Positions 1 to 14,100 of a stretch of 64,000 nucleotides of DNA are shown one piece after another; position 1 is the first letter of the stretch; the number at the start of each line of letters is the position of its first letter. The position numbers and the translations under genes are program-made. The notes beneath the pieces were generated by a model. The model did no database searches, was not told where the DNA came from, and saw nothing but the letters and a program-made list of their open reading frames with translations. Origin of the DNA: Sesamum alatum (Eukaryota; Streptophyta; Magnoliopsida; Lamiales; Pedaliaceae); the NCBI GenBank assembly GCA_034509735.1, contig JACGWO010000012.1, forward strand, positions 26,007,188-26,071,187, written 5' to 3'.

Positions 1-2103
1 ACTCGATGGACGCTTCTGTTTTATTTTATTTTATTTTTACGCGTAAATTATATTTAAGTATATATTTAATGTATATGGGTAGTATGTATATGGGTAGTAT
101 GTATATGTGTCGAGGAGAAGTAAACAGATATTCTGAATTACGTACTATTTTTTTTATAGATACGATTTATTGTAACATTTGATACATTTTTTTGATTAGA
201 TATGGTTTATTGTAACATTTGATACATTCGGATATCAGAATTAACTATTTTATATGTTTATTGAGTTACTGTTTAATTAGTTTATGTATTGAAAAATATT
301 GTGATGTGTTGGAAGTTAGAAAAGGTAATTTGTTTTTTCCAATGTTGAGATATTTAGACAAAGATGAATTAGGTATATGTTGGGGGAGAAAGAGGGATTT
401 AGACAATGTAATCAAATGTAAAAATTATGGATGAATTGTAGGAAAATTAGCCTCATTTTGTGTAAGTTGTGCATGTAAATTAATGTTGTCTTGAATTTAT
501 GGAGGAGTAAATGAATTAAATTTTATACTACATTCAGTGCATTTTTGTATCAGATATATGAATGATTATCATATATTTCCCATTTTTAGAAAGTAGGGTA
601 TGTATCGATCATCTTATTATTCTGTGTATCTATCATCGAGTGTAACATTTACGAGATTGGAGTATAACGGGTTTGAGAACCAATGCATGGTTAAAAGATT
701 TAGAAATGTTTTAGGCTTAGCTACATTTTTATTTTCCAACTTTAATTTGTTTACTCTTTTCTATTTCTGCATATATTTGTAACGGTCACGTGCATGGCGC
801 ATGACAATTTCAGGTTACTTTTCTATTTTTCGGGTCGAATATAAGGTCAAATTATGAAGAATATATACGTGTATATATATATATTATCGATCTTCTTAAA
901 TTTCCAATGATGATATTTAGCTTATGTTTGGCTCAATTTTCAATAATCACTGTTAGGATTAAATTTATTCAAACGACATTTTGACAAAATACGCAATTCC
1001 ACTGGAATTATTTTTTACCAAATTACTAATTGTACTCATTAAATAATTTTTAATCTTCTCATTATCTTTAAGAATAAGTTAGTGTTAAAATTTAGCCACA
1101 ATCCGCATTCGTATAATCTTTATGGAACAGTAACAGCAAACGTCATAATCATTTTTTCTAAATTCAATTATTTCAAAATTAATTCAATTTTGACGATCAA
1201 TAATTTCAACTTCTCCTTAAACTACTCAATTCACATTTCGCTTTCCCGCTAGTCGTCATTACTTAATTATGGAAATTACAATTCGCATCAAACTCAATAA
1301 ATATATCATGATGAAATCATATTTTTTCCATAAAAAGACGCATGCAATTTTAAAAAAGACGAAGATTAAACCTACCCACGAAATAAATAATAATTTATTA
1401 CCATTTTATATTAGTAAATATCATTGCAAAATGATGCATGCACAAGAAAAGTTTCTTTGGGCAGCTTAAAAAAAGTTGGTCAAAAGCTGCCAAATATATG
1501 TAACAATATCCCCCGAAATCAGATAAAAACTTCTTGGGGTAGACCAAGTTTACCCTTTTTATAGTCTGTTATAGTTACAGATCTAATCCAAATATAAATA
1601 TATATAATTAATTAATACCCCTACATTTATTTATTTATTTATATATATATAACTAACCACTCACACTCACTGTGTGTATATGTGCGTGCAGAAAGCATAC
1701 TAAAATACCATTATTATACGGTAAAAGCTCTCTTCATCCAATGAATACACATGTATTATATAATCATTTTCCAATATTTGTGTAAGAATTTGTGCTGTTT
1801 CTATTCTTTTCCATGAATTCATGTCGAAGAACAGTGTACATCCAATCCATGCATGTTTTTTTTTTTTCTTTAATCAGACAAGTTGGTTGAACATTGAACA
1901 CGAAGTGGTTTGTTCTTGGCCTTTTTGTTAGATAGAGCAGGCCGGCAGGCATGGAACAAAGGTTTCTTTCTTGGGTTTCACCTGTTTGATCTTTTGTTCT
2001 TGTTCTTTTACGAAAAACTAGGTGCACTTATAGTTTGAATCCAGCCTAAAAAGGAGCTACTTTTGTTTTGTTTGTTGCCTGTTTCCTGTTTGTAAGAAGG
2101 TTG
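1..2103. other. AT-rich intergenic region, no gene seen
   Basis: This stretch is strongly AT-rich and has only short open frames without recognisable protein features. A short near-tandem repeat of GGGTAGTATGTATAT lies near 77-105, and TA-rich tracts occur around 1590-1650. The last few hundred bases probably hold the promoter and 5' leader of the SOSEKI gene that starts at 2104, but no TATA box can be assigned with confidence. Confidence 0.6.
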
Positions 2104-4461
2104 ATGGAGGCACAGGGTGGTGGAGAAGTCAGGCGGCTTCACGTCGTCTATTTTCTTAGTCGAAAGGGCCGTATCGAACACCCTCATCTCGTTCGAGTCC
2201 ATCATCTCTCTAGGAATGGTGTCAGGTTACGAGGTTTGTGTATGTCAATGTACTGTTCTTGACATGTTTTTCGTGTGTGTCTGAATATGTAGACTTATAA
2301 TGTGGGTGCGCGTGTGTCTGATATGTGTGAAGCAGACGTTAAGAGATGGTTGGGGGAGTTGCGAGGAAAGGACATGCCCGAATCATTTTCTTGGTCGTAT
2401 AAGAGGTATATTTATTACATTTCTAACATAGATGTTTTCACCACAGTTTGTAGTTTTCATCTAGTGATCATAACATGTTGTTCAAATTTAAGTTTTTGTA
2501 TTAATTTTCGTCGGTCGGGTCGGGCGCAGGAGGTACAAGACAGGCTATGTATGGCAAGATTTGCTGGATGATGATCTCATTACACCAATATCAGACAATG
2601 AATATGTCCTCAAAGGATCAGAGATTTCCTCCTCTAACATTAAAGGTAAGAACTATTTACTACTACTATAGTTGTTCTCACCAACATTGTACATCTCAGA
2701 AATTGAAGACTCAAAGATTCTAAGTAATATGTAGTAATCTACAAGGAGGATTTTGTTCCCACATTGAGATTAATTCCATCTTTCTCTCATAACACAGCTG
2801 CTGAGGAAAAAGTTGTGAAGCAAAAACATCAGATACCCCTCCAAGAAAACCAGAAAGCTTTGAGGAAAGAAGATAGCCACAGTCATAATTCATCAGAGAC
2901 ATCCATGTATGTATCGACAAAATCATCGTCTGAAATCGAAGAAGAGTCCCCGACTTTCGGCTCAGACACATCCACATTGACAGATGACTCCGGGAAGCCT
3001 GAAATAGAGAAGAATTCAGACAAAAGCAAACACGAAAATCCAGACAAAGGCCCGTCATGCAATGATGACAGAATGGACCAACCGTCGCCTTCTTTGAGTC
3101 AGAAGAACAAGAAGAGGAGCAGCAAAGTTACCATCAATGAGAATATTACAACAACATCGACAGCTGCTGCTGCCGATGCATCGAAGACTCCGTCATCAGA
3201 GCCTCAGTTCACGAAGAGCAAGAGCTATTCCAATGGGGCATCACACATATTCAGGAACTTGATCAGTTGCGGTGCTGTGGAAACCAATGACTCGGCCGTG
3301 GTGCCGATCAATAAGCAGAACAGGCCTAATTTCTTGAACATGTGTGCTAGTGATGCGAGTAGTGTTCATTCAGCACAGATTTGCAAGAGGGATGCACTTG
3401 GAGGGTCTCAGAGGGTATTCCGAACTCCTCATTGGACTCACCAACAATGGACTGGCAGGTAAAGATTTCTTACCATTTTCTCTACAGACAGCCAAGTTCA
3501 TATTTATGTATGACGATAACAAGACTGAGAATTAGTAGTAAGTATAGTTGTTGTGATGATGAGTAATGGTGTAATTCTTGAAAATTGTAGTAGGAAGAGC
3601 TTGGATGGGGTGAAGGATTCAGCCAAGAACAAGAGTGAAGTAAGAGACCAAAGAACAGCTTCTGCTGCTTACAAGCCAGTCAACGGGCCGACTTGCTCGT
3701 AAGTTGATCAAACATTTTTTCTTTTTGTGGTCTTTTTTATCTGTGTTAGATGGTTGAGGAAGATATGAGTTTGTCTTTAATGAAGAATAATTCAGACAGC
3801 AGAGTTTGTTGGTTCTGATGATGTAACTGGGGTGATGATGCACAGATGGGGTACATGAAATGATGCTAAATTTTAATGGGGTTAAGTTTTGGTGAAGAAG
3901 AATCCAAGGACGAAAGATTCATCATATGCAACAACCTCAAAATTAGTTGGCCTTTACTAGATCAATGTTAACATAATTCTATCAGGGCCTGGATTTTTAA
4001 TGTAAATTTGCTCATTCCCAGAATCTAAGGTTTGGGGACAATCACAGCCATTGATTTTGCAGAGGTTGTTCTTGGTGAGTCCTGAGAATTTCAATTTTGG
4101 GACATCACACTCTTTCTCATACTTGAAGGGTGGTGACCATTTTGAAACTCAATGTCCTTACAAAGAACCTAGTTAAGTAGAATCTGCACGTCTGATGTCT
4201 AAGACCGACCACGATTTTGCATACTCATGATTGATTTCCTATGTTTATAACTCCGGCTTGATGATGTTTTTTGGTGGCAGACAATGTGGGAAGCCATTCA
4301 AGCCAGAGAAACTGCATGCACATATGAAATCCTGCAAGGGAATGAAAGCATTGTCCAAAGGTGCTGCTAATGCTGCAATTTCTGCTGCTGAGAAGGCATC
4401 AAAGGCGTCGACAGGATTCAGAAATCAGGATTCGATTTCTGGCCACTTGTTAACTCATTGA
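2104..4461 (+). CDS. SOK: SOSEKI-family (DUF966) cell-polarity protein, 6 exons
   Basis: Proposed exons are 2104-2233, 2336-2405, 2530-2645, 2798-3458, 3594-3698 and 4281-4461, giving 1263 nt and 420 aa. Exons 1-3 encode the N-terminal DIX-like domain (about residues 10-105), with the family signatures [22 protein letters not shown] and [16 protein letters not shown] proteins polymerise through this domain at cell edges and corners and read tissue polarity (known for the family). The long exon 4 is a Ser/Lys-rich, probably disordered linker. Exons 5-6 give the conserved C-terminal zinc-binding-like motif [20 protein letters not shown], followed by an Ala-rich tail. Exon 5 has a tandem TAGTAG acceptor; I chose the second AG because it matches the family sequence. 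The start is the first in-frame ATG with the conserved [11 protein letters not shown] leader. The gene converges on the DUF936 gene. Family identity is firm, but which member it is cannot be told. Confidence 0.92.
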
Positions 4462-4623
4462 TAGTTAGGACTTTTTGTTTTGCATACATTGTCTATTCTC
4501 ACAAATTCGTTCACAGATGAGAAATCTTGGACGCTCAAGTCCTGCAAACTGTTCAGTGTAAAAAGGAAAAGATCATAGGCAGATTTACAACTTCAATTTT
4601 TCTGATTAGTATTGTTCTTGAGA

Positions 4624-4674
<51 letters not shown>
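4624..4674. repeat. Compound (GT)n(GA)n microsatellite
   Basis: About nine GT units are followed directly by about sixteen GA units. The repeat lies in the 461-nt space between the stop codons of the convergent SOSEKI and DUF936 genes, probably in the 3' UTR of one or both. Confidence 0.95.
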
Positions 4675-4679
<5 letters not shown>

Positions 4680-4922
4680 AGAAACTAAACTTCATAAGAA
4701 ATTAATGTAACATCTAACTTCTCCTCAGGATATGAGTCCATACAATTTTGCTGAAAGAGGTCAAAGACTATGGAACAGCTACCTCTCTAAATCTCATGAA
4801 TGCAGTCAAGAATCTAGGGACTGGACAGATTACCGTTATAACTAGGTATTGATTCAGTTCAGTAACAGATTGAACACAAAGGTTGTCAGGTCAGGTTAGC
4901 CGTATATGGTGAAGAAGTTAAA

Positions 4923-7585
4923 CTACCTACGAGGAACTGCAGAATCGACATGGTCAAGTAGAAATCTGTATAGCTTCTTTTTCAAGCTCTCTATTCTCTC
5001 ATCAGCTCTACCATCTTCTTGGAACGCATCGTCCAACCACTGGTTAACCCTTTTAAGCTCCCCGAGAAGGACAGCGATCTGAGAAGTATCTTCTTTGCTC
5101 TTCAGTCTGAATCCATTATCTAGAGAATCTTCCAAATAATCCAAGAACCAGGCTCGTGACGACGAGAGCAACTTCTGTGCTAAATCAGCCACGTGTCTCC
5201 ATCCCGAACCTTCTGACCATGCTTCATGTCCAGCATTCGTTCCTTTTGCGTTGGAAAGACGCCGTCTTGAATGAGATGACAATTCTTTCACCTTTGGAAC
5301 TAATTTACTCGAGCCATGGTTGATGCTGTTTTTCTTGTTATCAGGTGAATGGTTCTCTGTCTCGATTTTCACTGGCGCGTTTTCTATCACAACATAATGA
5401 CGTTTTTCACAACTTGCAATGCCCTTCGCCGCTCCTTTTGCATAGAGGGAGAATTTGGAAAGATCAGTCTGGACTGCAGCCTGAATCCATAATGAAGCGT
5501 TCTTGCTTGCAGGACCGAGACACTTCCCTGATTCAGAGAATCGAGAACTGCAATCGTTGCTGTCTATTTTGTCGGAAGTCTTTGTATTTATCAGGGAACT
5601 AACAACTATAGCAGCTTTTTTCATGCTCTCGTGAAGCTTCAAAAATTGTTCTACTAATGGACCGGAAGCCTCTTTCTGAGATGACTCACGTAGTTCTGCA
5701 AACATACTACACATAAGCACATGAATGTTAGCCGACAACCTTGAAGAGCTACGAATTCTTGGAGATGGATATAACCCCTCACGGTGAATTTGTAGAACAC
5801 TACATGAATTCAAACAAGAAACAGAGAGTTCGTTTCTTCATTCCATGCATAAGAATGTATCGGAGTAGAAGCCTACCAACATATGCTGTGAACTTTAGTT
5901 GCTTAAGATTAGTCAACACTTGAGATCAAAGAGCAGCCAACTCCAAGTTAATTTCCATACCACAAATTACGAATGGCACTAAATTTATATCATCCGTGCA
6001 CAATCGTGGACATTGTATTTTAAATACTAACACCAAACAACAAAGAGGAAGAGAATTATATACCTCGTGCACCGAAGGACACCATCATATACAGATACTT
6101 CTTCTAGTGCACGAATTGCAGACACGAACGAAACATTCCTATAGCTTGTAACTTCCTGAAAATCATCATGAATCTTTGGAAACTGATAGATGATAAAGCA
6201 CACAAGTCATTTGCATTGAAGTGTTTGTGTAATGTACCTTTCCAAGGTCACAGATGCCAGAAGGAAGTGAATTCCACAAGATCTTTGAATCAGACCAGTT
6301 TTTAGCACTGAGAGCCACCTTATGGAAATGGTTAGGAAATATACCATCATCTGATGATTTCAAGTTCTTGATAATAGGCTTTGACAGATGATTCGGTGAG
6401 ACGATAACATTCTTGCTCGTAAGAGGTGAAATGCTTGAACCCTTTGGTGATCTATCATGAGGGAAGACCTTATTAGTAACAACCTGCAAACAAGTACGGT
6501 ATCACGTATCGACACACACACATAATTTTGCTGCCTGTATCATGTTTCATGGCTGTGTTAATGAATGAATGATCGCAAATATGCTTCAATACTTCACTTT
6601 GTAATCTATCTTCAAATTATGATACAACATTTCAACAGTAGAACTACTCCAAATTATGCAAATATATGAAAGAATGAGACGAACAGCTAAAATCTATACT
6701 CGATTGCATTACGCTAAGACGACAAACTTACACATACCATACGCGAAACATTATCTTTCGATTTAGACTTTTCATCTCTACCACCATTTCTACTCTGAGG
6801 ACTCCTATCCCATCCTTTCCGGGCTGAATCCAAGCTCAATCTTCTGCTCTCCAAACCTCCAACCTTCCCATTTCCCAAAGAAATCCTTCTAACATTCCCC
6901 TCTTCATTTCCCATCACTTTCTTCACCTTTACCTTGGATTTAACCTTCTTAGAATTCAAAAAATCGCTGGAAATCAAATCCTTTGGTTCACCAACACAGG
7001 GCCGTCTCTTGGGGATGGGTTTTAGACCCCGAAGCACCGGAACAGGGGAGCCGGAGTCTAGCAAAGTTACATGGATGAACTGGCCTAGTTGGATCTTGTC
7101 ACTCAATATCAACTCCACATCTTCATCTGATACTGATACATAAGCTGAGTGAACCGAATCTGAAACCCTCAAGAAGTATCCCCTGCTCTTCCATGGATCA
7201 TCTTCCAGTGACGGCACAATGCTAATAACCTTTTACAAGAAAAAAAGAATCTTTCTTGCATGTCAAAATTGTGACAGCTGAGAATGAATGACAGAAGAAA
7301 TATTCATGACAAAAAGCAACACTCCTGCTTAAAGCACACAAATAAACCTGAAATCTCTCCAACCCATACACAGAAGAAACACAAAAGAAAAAACCAATCT
7401 TTATTCAGAAACACCCAAGAAAAGGTAGCACAAGAGAGAAGCTGATCTTCATGCAATGGTAGAAAAGCTGAAAAGACAAGACATGCCTGGAGAAGAGCAG
7501 AACGGTGGTCGCCGGCCACCTTGAAATCCTTATTGCCCACATTCTGCAAGAGCTTGTCGAGTGTGCCGGGGGTAAGAGAAGCCAT
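4923..7585 (-). CDS. DUF936 plant protein, 5 exons, one GC-AG intron
   Basis: Exons on the minus strand are 7585-7487, 7229-6738, 6483-6238, 6155-6064 and 5706-4923, totalling 1713 nt and 570 aa. The N-terminus ([16 protein letters not shown], then DRSALLQ-like and VISIVPSLE) and the block with [14 protein letters not shown] are hallmarks of the plant DUF936 family. A basic, Ser-rich linker follows, and exons 4-5 encode the helical C-terminal domain beginning [14 protein letters not shown]. Molecular function is unknown for most members; some have been linked to microtubules or cell growth, which cannot be inferred here. Intron 1 has a GC donor (GCATGT at 7486-7481) rather than GT; the reading frame and family alignment require it. 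Exon 5 has two phase-compatible acceptors; I chose 5706 because it yields the conserved RC-x-SMFAEL junction. The start is the family-conserved Met; an in-frame upstream ATG at 7621 is less likely. Confidence 0.88.
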
Positions 7586-10500
7586 TTTTGCAAGTGGGCA
7601 GCAGCAGCAAGAGAAATACAAGTGAATTCACACAGGATTTAATTGGTTCTCAAGAAGACCGCCAAGACTGAAAAGGGCAGTTTTGGGGAGTGGGGGCGAA
7701 TCTCAAAAAGGCCATGGAGGGGTCATTCAGGGACACGTGTCAGGTTGGGATGTGGTCTGGAGGTGGCAGAGAGTTCCAAGTATGGGCAACAGCAACAACA
7801 ACAATGGGATGGGCGCATATGACGAGGTTAGCTCAGCTAATACAACAAAAATATCACCAAAGTTAGGACAAAGATTCTGAAACTTTCTTTACACATTACC
7901 CTTGAATCCTTTTTTAAAAATCATATGATGGGACCTTTCTCTGCGCATTATTACCATGTGAATAGTTTATGATGTGAAATTCTTGGATGGGGAATCACAA
8001 CGGAAATCACCAAGGCGTGACCCTGCTTCTCAACCTCGGCCCCCCTTCCTTCACTTACGTTCTTACATAATAGGATTAACTTGAATTAAATATAAAATTA
8101 AATTTGGCCCGAATAAATAGTAGTACATTTATTTTATAAGATATTGATGCTGGATTAATAAGTTTCTTTTCAATACTTTGAACAAGTACTTAAATTTCTA
8201 AAATACTATTTGCAGTATCTATTTTTGTGTGCAAGTTTACTACTTAAAATTTAATAATGAAGAATATAAAAATAAGATACGATTTAAACTTGGCATACCC
8301 AAATAAACTTGTAGCCTTATTTATTGTGGTAAATTTTCAAAAAAAGAAAAGAAAATACAATAAACTTCAAGCAGAGTCCGGGCGCGGGCGGCGCCTAAGC
8401 GTGTGTGGATCTTTTTATTGGATTAAAAGATCCATGGACAAATGTCGTTGCAAATAAAATAATTTTGCAAAGGATTGTAGTTAAATATTTCGTTGCTCTC
8501 CAATGTGTTTAAACATTATTTTACAAATTTGCCAAATAGACAACCAATTATAAGAAAGAAAAATACAATTTAATAAAATAAATTAAAAAATAAAAAATTG
8601 CAAAAAATTTTCCACCCCGGCCCCTCAAGCCTCCTCCTTTCACAGGGTTTTTTTTACTTTTTTATTTTTTACAGGGTGTATTTTAAATATTTTAGAAAAC
8701 CTGTGTTGAATAACCTTTTGTATATCTTGGCATGTATAGAGTCGATTGAAACCAATCATCTTATTATGTCAAGTCGTTACTAGCACTAACAACTTAGTGA
8801 GTCGTTAATGGCACTAATGACTCACCTGCCTGCGCGAGCGCGCGGCCACCGTGCTCGTCGGCCAGCACAGTGTGCAGCAACACGCAGCAGTGCGAGCGCC
8901 CGCGTTACATACAACATAAAGTTAAGCATCTCCAAAATATCAAGACATACTACATATATTATTTGTCGTGCTTCAATATACAACATAAAATTAAACAAAT
9001 AACATATCAGATAAATATTTCAACGATCGAAAAAATAACCCAATAAAAATTCCTTGTAAGCTCGACAAAAATTACCCAATAAAAGCTCGATACCTTGCCC
9101 GTATTTCTGAGGCGATGAACAGCGTAGCTCTTCTCGTCCTTCAACCTTTGTTTTAGAAAGGTTGTGTGAGTGAATAAGTTTCAAGGTAGTGGGAAGAAAT
9201 AAACCAATTACAATGAGTAGATTTCTTTTTTCGCAATATTTAATTAGGATAAAATGATAATAAATCTTACAAATTGAAGGGCAATATTGTCTTTTAACAT
9301 TGAGAAAAAATCTCATCTTAGGCTCGGACTAAAATTCCTAACCAAAAGCTGAGATAATTAGTGCTGCAAATAATCATTTCATACCGAGTCCCATTATTAA
9401 TACGAGGCCTACAACATTACTAGTAAATATTGGATTGAGTTGTACTAACAATATAATACAACCCAATCCATCCTTGTAAACGCGCCATAAATATAAATTT
9501 AAAAAGTAGAATATTTGAATTATAAGCAATGTGTTTAAGGGAATTTAACTTCTTGTATGCAGGACTACCAAATTCATTGAATGCCAACGTTGTTTTTTGT
9601 TTTATTGATTGTATGAGACAAATGTAATTTACCTAAAAGAGCATCGGATCATTTGGTTTCCATGAGTGCAAGAACTGCTGTGGATTAGGACATGGGGTAA
9701 ATGATTGAAAAAATTGGATTTTATAAGTCATAGGATAAGATAATTGAACCAAATTTATGGAGTTTTATTTTGATGAATTAAACGATGGATACGAATATAG
9801 TTTAAAGCAGCATGTGCATTTATTTTGTATGATAATTTTTGGAATAAATGAATGCAATTAATTCCCTTTATCCCTTTCAACTTTCCTCCATCCCATCGCT
9901 AGCCTGCCTTATTTCATCGGCACATCACCATCATCAAATTACCCACACATGGGTACACATTTTCCAACAGTGATATTTGATATTGGTAATTACCGTATAT
10001 TAATTATTGATAATTAACATTTATCATGTAACAAAAAAAAAAAAAAAAAAACCGGAAAGAGCCTCAATGATGACGGTGGTCGATGACTTTCAAGAAAGCA
10101 CAACACACAGGACCAGTTGCACATACACAAGGGATGCGGAATTCACGCACAATAATCAGCACTTGGAAGGGGGGGTTGGGCTTGTTAATTTTGCTAAGAA
10201 CAGGAGGATCTCAAGATAGAGGCTGGTCAAAGTACGCGATGCGAAGGCTACTCAGCACCAACAAAAGAATGCCGAACAGAAATGGGGGTCTGATGAAAAA
10301 TATCGCTTCACACCATTTACATGCCGAAACTTGCCCTCACCACAAATGAATACAAAGAAGAAAGAGCAGCAAAAGTGATCAACTTCTTCTGCTATGCATA
10401 ACACTCACTGGTTTAAGAATGAGCATTCAAAAGCCATCCAGAGGCTGAGGCTCAGTAGTTTAAGAATGAGCATTCACCCATCGCCCCTGGTAAACAAGAT

Positions 10501-11165
10501 CACATAACTCCTTCACACAAAATAGTGCATCCATGCTTAAAAAAAGTCAATCATCATTAAGCTTCTCTGGCAACTGGCATCCACAACTCAGCTGCGCTAA
10601 AAAACTACCATCGTCCATAAACTAAAGGTCAGATCTCTCAAAGTGCATGTAAGAACAGATAACAATTGTATGTAGACTGACAACTGTATTACTTCCAATT
10701 TCCGAGCACTACAAGAAACAAGCAGGCACCAAGAGGGCCTTAAGCAATAGGATTCCCCAACAAGAATGAAATCAGCATTCTACTTCAGAAAGCGACAAGT
10801 AAGATCAAGTGACGAATGTAAGTTCATCATTACTTCAACAAAACCTTTCCACATAATGACAGTGACAGAAAGGAAAATAAAGAGAAAAAAAATTATTAGA
10901 AGAAAAAGGGGAAAACCAAAAACATCAAAAAAATTATAGAACATGATACACAAAAAGCATCCCCTAGACCAACTTCCCCAACTCTAAACCCTACGGTTGG
11001 TTAGAATATAACTTAGAAAAGGGGGCCTTAACTATTTCACATGCCTCTTCGCACTTGCACCACCTCCAAAAGGCCTATTAATGTGAAGCTCGAATCTCAG
11101 GAATCGACATGTAGGAAACTCAAACTGACACTTCATGCAGGCAAAAGAGTCTACAACTGTCAGCT
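7586..11165. other. Intergenic region between DUF936 and PP2A genes
   Basis: No credible gene is seen. The first 200 bases should contain the DUF936 promoter and leader (minus strand), and roughly 10,300-11,165 is probably the PP2A 3' UTR and terminator region. The middle is AT-rich except for a sharp GC-rich islet at about 8820-8905. An A-run of about 18 bases lies at 10031-10048. Confidence 0.55.
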
Positions 11166-14100
11166 CTACAAGAAATAGTCAGGTGTCCTCCGAGTTACAT
11201 CAGGTTCTCCTCTCCTTGGAGCTGGCTCAAACTGTAATTATGCAATCATAAGGGCAAAACATCAATTAACTACCATCACCTCATATTGTTCTATAATAAA
11301 ATTCATAACTGAGTTAATCCCCATAACTCCTTGGAACAGGTCAAACGAAACAGATGTCACATGGTACAGACCTGGATAAAGGTATGCTCTCTGCAATCAT
11401 CAACTTCCAAAATAGATGCCATATTCCCACAGCGATAACAATAATTCGGTGCACTAAAAATAGTGACGACCTTTTGTTCCTGAGGTAAAAGTAAAACCAC
11501 ACATGAACAACCAGTTTTTACTGATGGAAATATAGAAATATAAGACTTCAAATTTAGAATTGCAATAATTACATGGGCCCAGTTATATCCTTCCATAACC
11601 AGCTGATGAGCTCTAGCAATTAGCTTCAAGTTGTTGGTGTGGTTGAATTGCTCAGATATATCCTGGAATATAAGTAGGCTTAGAATGCATATTAACAGGT
11701 TGAAACTTGAAAGGAAGAACAGAAGCAAGAACCTTCAGACAAGTATACCTGGCCAAAAGTATACCCAGCACCCCGGGGAGAGATACCCCAACCACAACGA
11801 TCATCGGGATCAGACCACAACAGATCACACATCGGACCTTCATGGGGAACTTCTTGAACACGATCAAAGTTCCTTATATTATCAAGTGTTTCGATAGAGG
11901 GGGACAATCCACCATGCAGACAAAATATCTCCGATTCAACCTACAGAAAGATCGATATCTCAGTATTAACTTGCATGCTCGATAAATCTAACACAAGTGG
12001 AACAATTCGGGCCATTGAAAGGAACATGTAGCTGCATATAAACTACCAATTTCACACTCAACTCCTACATCTATTTCTATTTTCATAATAATCAAGGAAG
12101 GCCAATATCGATAATCAGAATTTCTTTCATGCACTTCGGTCCTATGTGATGGTGGGGGGGGGGGGGGGGGGGAACTGCAATTACTTTTTACCTATATTAA
12201 AGTAAAACAGTGAGAAAAAAATGTGGCATCAAGAAACTGCAGAAGAACAACGATAAGAAGAGAGTTCGACTAACCAATGCAGTAAGAGGGAAATAGTCAA
12301 ATAGATCCGTGAATATCTTCCAAACACTAGCATTGCCATACCTATAACCAAAAATGGATCAAGGTAAGTTTTATGTGGAAGTCTTTCCAAAAATTTCAGA
12401 TAAGAGAGATAAGTAAACTACACAAAACTAGACAAATTTGGTATAGATCAAAAGGGAATCCAAAAACTCACTTCCGTAGGCATTCATCATAAAAACCATA
12501 CACTTGAGTGATCTGCAAGAAAAAACAAACTCTCCATCACTTCAAGCACCAGCTCACCATAACAGTTGCATTGAATAACCAAGAGCACGTAGCTAAAAGA
12601 ACGAATGTTCTTCTCAATAACACGATAAAGATTTTCAATTCCTCAAATCACCAAGTTCCCATGCAAGGTAAGGAAACAACAGAAGCGATGAGATAAACGA
12701 GATGATGACAGCACAACAAAAATATCAGGAAACAAAACATCCTCACACCCAACAGCCAACCAATTGTAAAATAAATGATTGGGTGTATCAGTGAAACCTT
12801 TATCTTAAACACAAATTCCTATCGAAAGATCAGGGGGTCGGCACTCTCAAATTTTTCCAAGAGCTAAATGAGTTTTCAATTAAGAAGAGCCACAATTCCA
12901 ACCTAACATCATTTAATATGCTCATAATCTCAGTTAACATAACATTGTACACGTCTTGATGCCATGTTGCCTGAAATTAATAAATCAAATTGCGCCATAC
13001 ACACACACATAGAAAATAATACGAGCTTGAACAGAACACATTACTTTTCTAGCATGAATTTGGGTTGGCATGTCATTATTATGATTAAATCATCAATATC
13101 AAGGAATTAAAAAGGAAAAACAATTTTTACAATCTGTAAAGATTTTGGAATGATGAACGGAAACCAATAAAAAAAAATTATTACCTGTCTACTTTCATGA
13201 TTTCCTCTAAGAATCGTGATACGTTGAGGATAGCGCACCTTTAGAGCCACTAAAAGCTGCAGAAAATAATCCTATAAACATCTCTAAAGATAGCAATTTC
13301 AACAAAATATTGTAAAAGGTTGTGTAATATTGTATATAACAAAGAACAAGAAAAACGACACTTCCCGATTCCAAACCCCACCGATCCATCCCCACCCCAG
13401 AAAAAAAAAATAATAAAAATGGGACAGAATACTAACACAGGGTCAGAAGACTAGAAATGAAAAGATTGCAATTATTCACTACAACAGTCTGAAATTCACA
13501 AGCACTATAGTGATAATAACAACAGAATCATGTCATATTTCTTGTACTTACAGTGACAGTTTCAACTGAATAGTACCCACGATCAACATAATCTCCCATG
13601 AATAGATAATTTGTATCTGGACACTGTCAATAAAAAATATGGAACTACATTAGACACTTGTAGTGCATCAATCTATAAACATTTGCGGACACGAAGTTCA
13701 GCCAACATAAATTACCAGAGAATGAAGGAATAGTTGTAGAACCCATGTCACAAAAACCCAATCTAGAGAGACTCTAAGCTCTATCTTCCACAGAAAATGA
13801 AGTAAAACTAACCTGCCTGATGTAGATACAAAAACATTATTGACACACTATAGACTTCTTCACCTACCTCCCCGCATATTTATTAGGATACACAAGTGTA
13901 TCTGATTAATGAAACCTTTTCATGAAGATTCATGTCAGCAGAAAAGCCTAAGCAGGATGAATTGGGGACAGCATTGATACACTGTGATCGCCACAACTTT
14001 CAGGCAAGTTTGATTTGGTAGATGAAGATGAAGAAAGTGATCCATCATAACTAAATTACTTAACTAAAATGCGACAATGTCATACAGTATACCATGAGAT

